Assembly (NCBI RefSeq): GCF_004421005.1
Contig: NZ_CP038026.1
Span: 5,704,001 to 5,768,000 of the forward strand
From: Pseudoduganella plicata
Lineage (GTDB): Bacteria; Pseudomonadota; Gammaproteobacteria; Burkholderiales; Burkholderiaceae_D
Length of the DNA stretch: 64,000 nt
Direction of reading: 5' to 3'
The translations under genes were made by a program, and so were the position numbers. Of this stretch, positions 28,248 through 36,116 are shown piece by piece. The first letter of the stretch is position 1. Every line of letters begins with the position of its first letter. The notes below the pieces were generated by a model. That model searched no databases, had not been told where the DNA came from, and was given only the letters and a program-made list of their open reading frames with translations.

Positions 28248-28955
28248 CTACCCGAACCGCTCCGTGCGGATGGCCCGGTGCGCCACGCCGCGCGCCACCA
28301 GCAGCTGGGCCACCGCTTCCACGAAGGCCGTCGGCCCGCACAGGTAGCACAGCGCCGGAAGATGGCCCCAGTGGCCCAGTGCTTTGTCGAGCATTGCGGC
28401 ATCGATGCGCCGGCCTGTCCCGGCACGCGTGCTGACGGCGACATAGGTAAAACGCGGATCGGCAGCGGCGATGCCGGCCAGTTCGGGCTGGAATGCCAGC
28501 GCTTCCGGCGTGCGCGCCGAATGCAGCAGCAGCATCGGCGCGGCGGGAGCGGCCTGCCATGCGCGCGCGATGGAAACCAGCGGCACGATGCCGGAGCCGC
28601 CGGCCACCAGCAGCACCGGCGCCGCGTGTGGCGGCTCCCAGATGAAGTGCCCGCCCAGCGGGCCGCGCACGTCGATGGTGTCGCCCGGCTGTGCGACCTC
28701 GTGGAACCACGCCGACACTTCGCCGTCGTCCTGCAACGCGATCGCCAGCTCCAGTTCCGCGGCGCCGGGGCGCGAAGCGATGGAATAGCTGCGGCGGGCC
28801 TGGTAGCCGTCGGGGGCGGTCAGCCGCACGTCCAGATACTGGCCGGCGACGTGGCCCGCCAGCGGCGCATGCAGGAAGTAGCTGCGCATGCGCGGCGTAA
28901 GCGCTGCGATGCGTGCGATGACGGCCGTCCGCCAGTTGCCGTCGCGTTCAGACAC
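28248..28955 (-). CDS. FAD/NAD(P)H ferredoxin-reductase-like oxidoreductase
   Basis: A 235-residue flavoprotein of the ferredoxin-NADP reductase superfamily. RRSYSIASRP is the FAD-binding RxYS motif, GPLGGHFIWE the phosphate loop, VLLVAGGSGIVPLVSI the NAD(P) binding turn, and LCYLCGPTAFVEAV the conserved CGP motif. There is no 2Fe-2S domain. It lies 14 bases after the sulfite-oxidase-like gene on the same strand and probably supplies electrons to it. It converges on the hybrid kinase. Confidence 0.9.
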   Translation of the reverse strand: MSERDGNWRTAVIARIAALTPRMRSYFLHAPLAGHVAGQYLDVRLTAPDGYQARRSYSIASRPGAAELELAIALQDDGEVSAWFHEVAQPGDTIDVRGPLGGHFIWEPPHAAPVLLVAGGSGIVPLVSIARAWQAAPAAPMLLLHSARTPEALAFQPELAGIAAADPRFTYVAVSTRAGTGRRIDAAMLDKALGHWGHLPALCYLCGPTAFVEAVAQLLVARGVAHRAIRTERFG

Positions 28956-28969
28956 CGTGCCGGCCCCGC

Positions 28970-29578
28970 TTAGTCATCGTCGCTGTAGCGCTGTTCGCGC
29001 CACGGGTCGCCGCGCATGTGATAGCCGCGCAGTTCCCAGAAGCCCGCTTCGTCTCTCTCCGTAAACTTCAGCCCCTTGATCCATTTTGCGCTCTTCCAGA
29101 AGTACAGGTGCGGCACCAGCAGGCGTGCGGGGCCGCCGTGTTCCGGCGTCAGCGGTTCGCCGCCGAAGTGCGTGGCGATCAGCGCGCGGCCTCCCGCCAG
29201 GTCGGCCAGCGGCACGTTGGTGTCGTAGTCGTCATAGGACTGCGCCAGCAGGAAGGACGTCGGCGCCTGCACGCCGGCGGCGGCCAGCAGGTCGTCCAGG
29301 GTCACGCCTTCCCAGTCGGTGCCGAACTTGCTCCACGTCGTCACGCAGTGGATATCGCCATGCCAGCGGGTGCGGGGCAGGGCGTTGAATTCGAACCAGT
29401 TCCAGCTCGCCAGCGGCCGCGAGCCGTGGCGCAGCGTGAAGCGCCATGCGTCCAGGTTGATCGCGGGAGCGGGCCCCAGCGACAGCACGGGAAAATCCTG
29501 CGTCTGCTGCTGCCCGGGCGGCAGGCGGCGTGCGGCGTCCGCGCCGGGGCGGCGGCCGGTAAAACCTCTGGTGCTCAT
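28970..29578 (-). CDS. Sulfite-oxidase-like molybdopterin protein, cytoplasmic
   Basis: A 202-residue protein of the SUOX/YedY Mo-cofactor fold. It has the molybdenum-ligand Cys in GDIHCVTTWSKFG, then WEGVTLDDLLAAAGV, DYDTNVPLADLAG, and HGGPARLLVPHLYFWKSAKWIKGL, which are family marks. Unlike MsrP/YedY it has no Tat signal, so it should act in the cytoplasm; AGGAG before the ATG at 29578 supports this start. Paired with a flavin reductase gene, where MsrP would have the haem protein MsrQ. Substrate unknown. Confidence 0.9.
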   Translation of the reverse strand: MSTRGFTGRRPGADAARRLPPGQQQTQDFPVLSLGPAPAINLDAWRFTLRHGSRPLASWNWFEFNALPRTRWHGDIHCVTTWSKFGTDWEGVTLDDLLAAAGVQAPTSFLLAQSYDDYDTNVPLADLAGGRALIATHFGGEPLTPEHGGPARLLVPHLYFWKSAKWIKGLKFTERDEAGFWELRGYHMRGDPWREQRYSDDD

Positions 29579-29700
29579 GGTGGCTCCTGTCGTAAAAGCG
29601 CTGTCAGTGTAATCAATATTCGCGCAGTCCGCCCCCGCCCGTCTTCCCCCGCCGCGGCAAAGGCCGTACGCTGGTGGCATGAGCGGGCACAGGAGGTGGC

Positions 29701-31250
29701 ATGAGTGCGACGGGAAAAGCGTACACGCATCCGGGCTTGGCCGTGCTGGTCGCTGCCGCGCTGGCGCTGGCGGGGTGCGCAGGCAAGGGACGCGCGGTGG
29801 CGCAGTCCGCACCGTCCGTTGCCGACACCCCGGCGGTACCGGCACCGCAGCGCAGCCGGACCGTACAGTCATGGCTGACAACGGCGATGGCACGGTACTG
29901 CTGGCGCGCCAGCCCGATCTGGTCCTGGCCGACGTGGCGACGCCCGACGTACCGACGCCCGGCGCCCCTGCGCAGTCGTTGGACGGGCCGGCGGCGCTGC
30001 ACGGCACGGTGCCGGTTCCCATCGACGTCGATGCGGCCGGACGCCGGCAGCTCATCGCGGGATTCGGCGTGGGTCTCAGCGATGCATCCGCATGGCTGAT
30101 CCGCAATCGGCTGGACGAAGACGCCCGCAAGTCGCTGCTGCGCGAGCTGTTCGATGCGCAGTCCGGGCTGGGCCTGCGTCTGCTGCGCCTGGCGGTCGGC
30201 AGTTCCGAATTCGCGCGCGACCGCTACAGCCTGGACGACGTCCCGCCGGGCCAGCAGGACCCGAACCTGGCGCAACTGTCGATCGAGCGGGACCGCGAGG
30301 CCGTGCTGCCGGTGGCGCGTTCGGCGCTGGCAGTCAATCCCGCCCTGCGCTTCGTCGCCGCGCCGCACAGTGCGCCGGGCTGGATGAAAAGTTCGGACAG
30401 CCTCGTCAGAGGCACGTTGCGGCCGGAAGCGACGGCGGCGTACGCCCGCTACCTGCGGCGCTTCGTCGACCTGTACCGGGAAGAGGGCGTGCCGGTCTTC
30501 GCGCTGACCTTGCAGCACCAGCCGCGCGCGGAACCGGCCGACGCGCCCGGCATGTTGCTGGATGCCGCCGCCCGCGTCGCGCTGGCCGGCCAGCTGGCAC
30601 CGGGACCCGGCGGCACGCGCATCCTGGAACTGGACGACAGCTGGGACGCGGTGGACGATGCGTTGAAGGTGCTCGGCGATCCGGCCGCGCAGGCGCACCT
30701 GGCGGGCACCGCATGGCACTGCTACGGCGGCGACGTGTCGGCCCAGACGGCCGTGCACGACGCCTATCCGGGGAAGGAGATCTATCTGACGGAATGCTCG
30801 GGCGGTACCTGGGCGCCCGGTTTCGGCGACGGCCTGGTGCACTTCGGCGGCACGGCTGTCGTCGGCGCCGTGCGTAACTGGGCCACCGGCATCATGCTGG
30901 GCAACCTGGCGCTGGACGAGGCGGGCGGACCGCGCATCGGCGGCTGTGCCGGCTGTCGCGGCCTCGTGACGATCGGGGCGGACGGCGGGGTGGTGCGCCA
31001 TCCCGAATACTACGCGCTGGCCCACGCCAGCCGCTTCGTCCGGCCTGACGCGGTTCACGTCACGTCGACGGGCCCGGTGGACGGGGTGTCGAATGCAGCG
31101 TTTGCCAATGCCGACGGTTCGCTGGTGCTGGTGGTGGTGAACGCCGCAACGGTGCCCCGGGACATTCGAGTGCGCACTGCTGAGCGGACGTTCGGCGCAA
31201 GGCTAAGCAGTGCCAGCATGGCGACCTACGTGTGGAATGTGCCCGAGTAA
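29701..31250 (+). pseudogene. GH30-like glycoside hydrolase, lipoprotein, frameshifted and with altered catalytic residue
   Basis: The N-terminus (from ATG 29701) is a lipoprotein signal with lipobox LAGC. After about 45 residues the frame changes; the rest continues in the next frame as a GH30-type (glucosylceramidase-like) TIM barrel: LIAGFGVGLSDASA, LLRLAVGSSEFARDRYSL, FVAAPHSAPGWMKS, GTAWHCYGGD, and nucleophile Glu in YLTECSGGTW. One extra C in CCCC at 29828-29831 would restore one frame. The acid/base position, normally the E of NEP, is Q here (TLQHQP, codon CAG at 30519). The C-terminal beta domain ends ATYVWNVPE. It may be a sequencing artefact for the frame, but the Q is not explained by that. 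Confidence 0.75.
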
Positions 31251-31360
31251 CGGCCGTTCCACCCGTCTGGTATGAGCCAATTCCCCCGAGGCGGCAACCC
31301 TGCGCCGCTGTCCAAAAAAAAATGCTAAGGTTTTGTCAACATTTTCGAGGGAGCATCGTT

Positions 31361-31564
31361 ATGTACTGCAGAGACGCTGAAAACGAGGTGCTGGCCAACC
31401 ACGGAATACGAGCCCGGATACGAGCTCATATCACGCCGGATCCGGATACGCCGGCGCCGGAGCAGGATCCCCCGGCCATGCCGCCACCGGGCGACGTGCC
31501 GCCGACGGAGATCCCGCCGGTCAGCGAACCGACTGCGCCGCCGCCGCCCATCCGGGCGGACTGA
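31361..31564 (+). CDS. Small Pro-rich protein
   Basis: A 67-residue protein. The first 28 residues are charged (MYCRDAENEVLANHGIRAR...), the rest is Pro/Asp/Glu-rich and certainly disordered (PPAMPPPGDVPPTEIPP). GAGGGAGC precedes the ATG at good spacing. No domain. It may be a stress or surface-associated small protein; function unknown. It converges on the next small gene. Confidence 0.6.
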   Translation: MYCRDAENEVLANHGIRARIRAHITPDPDTPAPEQDPPAMPPPGDVPPTEIPPVSEPTAPPPPIRAD

Positions 31565-31575
31565 CGGTGCGGCGA

Positions 31576-31761
31576 TCAGGACTTGTCCGGTTGACCCGGC
31601 CCGCCCTGGCGGGCCGGGGCGATCTGGCGGATCTGCTCTTCGGTTTCCTGTTCGCCGGGCGTTTTTTCGCCGCTGCCGATGTCGGGTTCATTCATCATGT
31701 GGCCGCCTTTTTCGGCATCGTCTGGCGGGGTGTGCGGGTTTTGCGGATTGGGTTGGCTCAT
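31576..31761 (-). CDS. Small hydrophilic disordered protein
   Basis: A 61-residue protein, rich in Pro, Glu, Gly and Gln (MSQPNPQNPHTPPDDAEKGG... to PGQPDKS), with no hydrophobic stretch. GGAG lies about 9 bases before the ATG on the minus strand. No known family. Its stop lies 11 bases from that of the convergent Pro-rich gene. Confidence 0.6.
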   Translation of the reverse strand: MSQPNPQNPHTPPDDAEKGGHMMNEPDIGSGEKTPGEQETEEQIRQIAPARQGGPGQPDKS

Positions 31762-31947
31762 GCTGTGCTCCGGTTGGTGGTGGATGCAACCATGCTAACA
31801 GGGCAATGGCGGGATCGGCGCAGCGTTGGTTTTGGGTAATATATGTTGCTTCAAAGATGCAAATTGTTGTTTTTGTGCCGGCTGTCACAAGCGCGTCACT
31901 GAACTGTTTTTATAATCGAACCATAGGATTTTTTTTCGGAGACCGCC

Positions 31948-32079
31948 ATGGGCAATTCCTTACACAACAAGATTTATCTGGGTCGGCGCATGAACCACTT
32001 GCGGATGGCGTGGGCTGGCGTCGTTGCCGGCGTCGGCCTGTTGTGGCTCACTGTGCGGGCTTTGACGAAGTCGGCCTGA
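31948..32079 (+). CDS. Very small single-span membrane protein
   Basis: A 43-residue frame: MGNSLHNKIYLGRRMNHLR, then a hydrophobic span AWAGVVAGVGLLWLTVRAL and KSA. CGGAGAC precedes the ATG by about 5 bases. The region upstream is AT-rich with TATAAT-like sequence at 31911-31916. The positive N-terminal side predicts cytoplasmic N-terminus. Not recognised; judged real from ribosome site and topology only. Confidence 0.5.
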   Translation: MGNSLHNKIYLGRRMNHLRMAWAGVVAGVGLLWLTVRALTKSA

Positions 32080-32172
32080 CGCGGCCCGAGAGGGCGCGGG
32101 CCACGGCCTTGCCGCAGGCCCTTTGTAAGCGTACCATGATGGCCGCAATTGCCATCATGGACGTACGCTTTA

Positions 32173-32532
32173 ATGAAAAACGAAAAATTCAGTACCGACG
32201 AATACAACGCGCTGGCCGAGGTCGCGCGCGGTATCACCGGCCGTCCCAGCGCCTGCGTGGGCCGCAATACGAAGCGCCTGTCCGGGCTGAAGCTGCTGTC
32301 CATCGCCCGCAATGGCCACATGTCGCTGACCGACAAGGGCAAGGAACTGCTGTTCCTGCGCCGCTGCATCCTCAGCCTGCGCGCCCTGGCCGCCGATCCC
32401 GCGGCGAAGCTTGACGGCGACGTGGCCGCCTTTCTCGGCAAGAAATCGCATATCGCGCCCGTTGACGACGGGTTCGTCGTGACCGAAAAGGGGCGCGAGA
32501 CGCTGGCCGATATCGAGGCGCAGGAAAAGTAG
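32173..32532 (+). CDS. Conserved-looking small protein, possible winged-helix fold
   Basis: A 119-residue protein from ATG 32173. It has two similar helix-rich halves ending in short GHMSLTDKGKELL and GFVVTEKGRETLADI segments; both look like the wing and last helix of a winged-helix unit, so a tandem or MarR-like fold is possible. Between them: LRRCILSLRALAADPAAKLDGDVAAFLGKKSHI. An upstream in-frame ATG at 32149 would add eight residues. Ribosome site is weak for both. Function unknown. Confidence 0.7.
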   Translation: MKNEKFSTDEYNALAEVARGITGRPSACVGRNTKRLSGLKLLSIARNGHMSLTDKGKELLFLRRCILSLRALAADPAAKLDGDVAAFLGKKSHIAPVDDGFVVTEKGRETLADIEAQEK

Positions 32533-32640
32533 GCCGCGCCGTCGGGACGCCGGCGGCTCTCCAGCCGGGAGCGTTCACGTGGCGGGGAATGGCTCCTCAG
32601 CCGTTCGGCCCGAGAGGCGCCAGTCCCCGGTGCTTCGCCG

Positions 32641-34035
32641 TTACTTCGCGCCGGGCTTGAAGCCGTCCGCGCTGATGTCGAGCTCCGTCACGTCGCCATA
32701 CTTTGCCGCGATCTTGCGGATCTCCGCGGCTTTGCCGACCAACACCATCTGCAGGTTCTTGCGCGGGAAGTGCCGGTCCACCAGCGCCTTGGCCTTCTCG
32801 GGCGTCAGGCCGTCCACGTCGCGCATGAAGTTGTCGATCTGCGCGCGCTCGACGTTCAATGCGAACATGTCGCCCAGCAGGCTGGCCAGCTGGTCTCCCG
32901 TTTCGAAGCGCGGCGGAAACTGGCCTTTCACGTAGGCCTTGGCCGAATCCAGGGTCGCCTTGTCGATGCCCTTGTCCCACAGCCGGTTGTAAGTCTTCAG
33001 CGCCAGGTCCAGCGCCGCTTCCGTTTTCGGCAGCGCCGTGAAGCTCGAGATGGAGAACACGCCTGCCTGGGCATTCGGCGCGAACGCGCTGTTGGCGCCG
33101 TACGTCAGGCCGGAGTTCACACGCAGTTCGTCGTTCAGCCAGGACGTGAAGCGGCCTCCCAGCACCGTGTTCAATACCTGCAGCGGCACGTAGTCCGGGT
33201 CGTTGCGGGCAATGCCGGCGCCGCCGATCAGGAACGTCGTTTCGATCGCATCGGGTTTGTCGACGAGCCAGACGCGCGGCTTGCCCGTCACCGGCTTGCC
33301 GTAGTCGACGCGCTGGGGCGCCGGACCTTCGGCGCGCCACTGGCCGAACAGCGCCTCGATCTGCCGCTTCATCTCGGCCGGCTGGAAGTCGCCAACGACG
33401 ACGATGGCCGCGTTATCGGGCCGGAAGTAGCGGCCGTGGAAGCTCTTGACGTCGGCCTGCTTCAGCGCCTGCAGACTGGCGACGGTGCCGCCCGGCGGGT
33501 TGGCGTACGGCGCATCGCCGAACAGCATGCTGCGATAGTAAATACCGGCAACCTGGCGTGGGCTTTCCTTGGCCTGTTTCAGGCCGCTGACCTTGCGCGC
33601 GCGCAGCTTGTCCAGTTCCGCGTTGTCGAAGCCGGGCTGCTGGACGATTTCAGCGAACAGCGGCAGCAGGGCGGGTGCGTCGGCCCTGGCAAAGTTGGCC
33701 TGCACCGTCGTCTGCTCGGTGGCGCCGCCGCCCGCCAGCGTGGCGCCGCGGAAGTCGAACGCCTCGTCGATGGCCTTCTTGTCGTGCTTTGTGCTGCCCA
33801 GCAGGATGGCGTCGCCCGTCAGGTTGGCCAGGCCCGCCTGCGGCCCGTCGTTGACGGCGCCCGCACGGACGACGGCGCGCACGGAGATCAGCGGGACTTC
33901 GTGGCGCTCCATCAGCATCACGGTCAGGCCGTTCGGCAGCTTCGTCGTCTCGAACTGCGGCAGCTTGAATTGAGCGCCATGCGCCGTGGCGAGGGCGCAC
34001 AGCATTGCGCCGCCGGTCATCATGTATTTCATCAT
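32641..34035 (-). CDS. M16 family peptidase-like protein, non-catalytic partner type
   Basis: A 464-residue periplasmic protein with signal peptide (ends ATAHGAQ). It has two M16 repeats (KLPNGLTVMLMERHEVPLISV; then AAIVVVGDF and the second half with LNTVLGGRFTSWLNDELR) but no HxxEH zinc motif where expected (NLTGDAILLGSTKH instead). It therefore looks like the inactive half of a two-chain M16B peptidase; the upstream gene has the zinc motif. AGGAGG precedes the ATG. The two genes overlap by 4 bases. Confidence 0.9.
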   Translation of the reverse strand: MMKYMMTGGAMLCALATAHGAQFKLPQFETTKLPNGLTVMLMERHEVPLISVRAVVRAGAVNDGPQAGLANLTGDAILLGSTKHDKKAIDEAFDFRGATLAGGGATEQTTVQANFARADAPALLPLFAEIVQQPGFDNAELDKLRARKVSGLKQAKESPRQVAGIYYRSMLFGDAPYANPPGGTVASLQALKQADVKSFHGRYFRPDNAAIVVVGDFQPAEMKRQIEALFGQWRAEGPAPQRVDYGKPVTGKPRVWLVDKPDAIETTFLIGGAGIARNDPDYVPLQVLNTVLGGRFTSWLNDELRVNSGLTYGANSAFAPNAQAGVFSISSFTALPKTEAALDLALKTYNRLWDKGIDKATLDSAKAYVKGQFPPRFETGDQLASLLGDMFALNVERAQIDNFMRDVDGLTPEKAKALVDRHFPRKNLQMVLVGKAAEIRKIAAKYGDVTELDISADGFKPGAK

Positions 34036-35360
34036 TCCTCCTTCGCCGCCAGCACGCCGATGGTGCGCTGCGCTTTTTTCAGGTATTTCGCGGCCACGGC
34101 CTGGATGTCGGCCGGCGTCAGTTTCTGGTACGCCGCAGGCGCGTCGAACAGTTTCGCGTAGCCGCCGTAGAACACTTCGTAATTGCCCAGCTGCTGGGCC
34201 TTGCCGTTGATGGTCTCCTGCAGGCGGTACAGGTTCACCAGCTTGATGTTCCTGACCTTGGCCAGCTCCTCCGGCGTGACGCCGTTCTTCACGACGTTGT
34301 CGAGTTCCGCCAGCAGCGCCTTCTCGACCTTCGCGGCGTCGACGCCGTTGGCGGCGACCGCGAACACGTAGAACAGGCCGGGGTCGAAGCCGTCGGTCGC
34401 GTCGGCGCCCACGGACGTGGCCAGTTGCTTTTCCACCAGCGCCTTGTACAGGCGCGACGTCTTGCCTTCCGTGAGCAGGCTTTGCAGCACGTCCAGGGCG
34501 TAGTGGTCGGCGCTGTCGGCCGCCGGCGCCTTGTACGCCACCATCAGGTTGGCCGAGGTGGCGGAAGGCTTGGCGACGAACAGCCGGCGCTCGCCTTTCT
34601 GTTCCGGCTCCACGGTCTTCACGGCCGGGGGCAGCGGGCGTTTCGGGATCGCGCCGAAGTAGCGCGTGGCCAGCGTCCTGACCTGCTCGGCCTTGACGTC
34701 GCCGACGATGACGGACACCGCGTTGTTGGGGGCGTAGTAGGTGCGGAAGTAGTTGACCAGATCCTGCTGCGTCCATGCCTTGATGTCCGACTCGAAGCCG
34801 ATCACGGGCCAGGAATACGGGTGGGCGCTGAAGGCCACGCTGTTCAGGTCTTCCATCAGCATGCGGATGTTGGAATTCTCCAGCCCCGTGCTGCGCTCGG
34901 ACAGCACGACACCGCGCTCGCTTTCGACCATCTTCGGGTCGATCGTCAGGTGCGCAATGCGGTCGCTTTCGAGCTTGAAGATCGTCTCGAGGGACGAGGC
35001 GGGGAACCAGTCCTGGTACACCGTCACGTCGCTGCTGGTGTAGGCGTTATTGCTGCCGCCGTTCGCTTCCATGGTGCGGTCGAACATCTTCGGGCCGTAG
35101 TTCTTCGAGCCGTTGAACATCATGTGTTCGAAGAAGTGCGACAGACCGGTCGTGCCGGGCGCCTCGTTGCGCGAGCCGACCTTCCAGAACGTGTACATGT
35201 TCGCGTTCGGAATCGCGCTGCTTTCCAGGACGATGAACTTCATCCCGTTCGGCAGCGTAAACGATTTGACCTGGTCGGCCGTGAACGCCGCCTGTGCCGA
35301 TGCGGCCAGGCCGAAGGCCGCGCAGGCCGCCGCCAGCCTGGTCCGTAGTTTCCACCCCAT
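34032..35360 (-). CDS. M16 family zinc metallopeptidase, catalytic subunit
   Basis: A 442-residue periplasmic peptidase. Signal peptide ends AASAQAA (about residue 24). The inverted zinc motif HFFEH is at residues 74-78, and the third ligand Glu is probably in the SERGVVLSE region. Insulinase-like enzymes of this type degrade peptides inside a clam-shell formed by two halves; here the second half is encoded by the overlapping next gene. AAAGGG stands 6 bases before ATG 35360; ATGs at 35375 and 35384 are less likely because they only lengthen the signal. Confidence 0.92.
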   Translation of the reverse strand: MGWKLRTRLAAACAAFGLAASAQAAFTADQVKSFTLPNGMKFIVLESSAIPNANMYTFWKVGSRNEAPGTTGLSHFFEHMMFNGSKNYGPKMFDRTMEANGGSNNAYTSSDVTVYQDWFPASSLETIFKLESDRIAHLTIDPKMVESERGVVLSERSTGLENSNIRMLMEDLNSVAFSAHPYSWPVIGFESDIKAWTQQDLVNYFRTYYAPNNAVSVIVGDVKAEQVRTLATRYFGAIPKRPLPPAVKTVEPEQKGERRLFVAKPSATSANLMVAYKAPAADSADHYALDVLQSLLTEGKTSRLYKALVEKQLATSVGADATDGFDPGLFYVFAVAANGVDAAKVEKALLAELDNVVKNGVTPEELAKVRNIKLVNLYRLQETINGKAQQLGNYEVFYGGYAKLFDAPAAYQKLTPADIQAVAAKYLKKAQRTIGVLAAKEE

Positions 35361-35464
35361 GGTGTGCCCTTTCATTGTTATCAACGGAGGGAGGATACGT
35401 CATGGCGGCAGCGTTGTTAAGATAAAATACTTGCAAGCAGGTTACTTTTACCCGGGAAGAAACG

Positions 35465-35956
35465 ATGGAAAGCGCAATGCACTGGTCGGCCCACGAGCTG
35501 ACGATGACGGTCCTGATGACCCCCGACATGGCCAATTTCTCCGGCAATGTCCACGGCGGCACGATCCTGAAGTTCCTCGACAGCGTGGCCTATGCCTGCG
35601 CCAGCCGCTATTCGGGCAGCTACGTCGTCACGCTGTCCGTCGACCAGGTGATGTTCCTGCAGCCGATCCACGTGGGCGAACTGGTGACGTTCCTGGCATC
35701 CGTGAACTACACGGGGCGCACGTCGATGGAGGTGGGCATCCGCGTGGTGACGGAAAACATCCAGCAGCGCCTCGTGCGCCACGCGAACAGCTGCTACTTC
35801 ACGATGGTGGCCGTGGACAAGGACCGCAAGCCCGTCGCCGTGCCGCCGCTGGTGCCGGAAACGCCCGAGCAGAAGGCACGCTTCGAACAGGCCGAAGCGC
35901 GCAAGGCCGCGCGGCTGGCGCTGCATGGAGCGAAGAACAAGGCGAAGGGCCAGTAA
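35465..35956 (+). CDS. Acyl-CoA thioesterase (hotdog fold, YciA/BACH type)
   Basis: A 163-residue cytoplasmic hotdog thioesterase. It has NVHGGTILKFLDSVAYACASRY (the HGG turn before the hot-dog helix), VDQVMFLQPIHVGELVTF, and the C-terminal NSCYFTMVAVD. Such enzymes hydrolyse acyl-CoA to free CoA and fatty acid. The C-terminal 30 residues are a charged helical tail. CGGGAAGAAA precedes the ATG. It is divergent from the M16 pair. Confidence 0.92.
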   Translation: MESAMHWSAHELTMTVLMTPDMANFSGNVHGGTILKFLDSVAYACASRYSGSYVVTLSVDQVMFLQPIHVGELVTFLASVNYTGRTSMEVGIRVVTENIQQRLVRHANSCYFTMVAVDKDRKPVAVPPLVPETPEQKARFEQAEARKAARLALHGAKNKAKGQ

Positions 35957-35962
35957 CCTGGG

Positions 35963-36078
35963 GTCTGTCCCCGGCAGGTCGCGGGGCTTGTACTGGCCGT
36001 TGGCACCGCGAGGGGACCGGCCCCGGTTTTCAACGGGCGTCCGATGCCCGATGGGGAGGCAGCACGGCGGGGACAGGC
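35963..36078. repeat. GC-rich inverted repeats between convergent genes
   Basis: GTCTGTCCCCG at the left and CGGGGACAGGC at the right are inverted copies with one mismatch, about 95 bases apart. Between them is GGGGACCGGCCCC, itself nearly palindromic. The 160-base stretch holds no gene and separates the thioesterase stop from the stop of the GGDEF-EAL gene. Its build resembles dispersed intergenic repeats (compare the hairpin at 63663). Confidence 0.55.
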
Positions 36079-36116
36079 ACCGCGGTCCCCGGTCCATACG
36101 ACCGCCCCCGGTCGTC

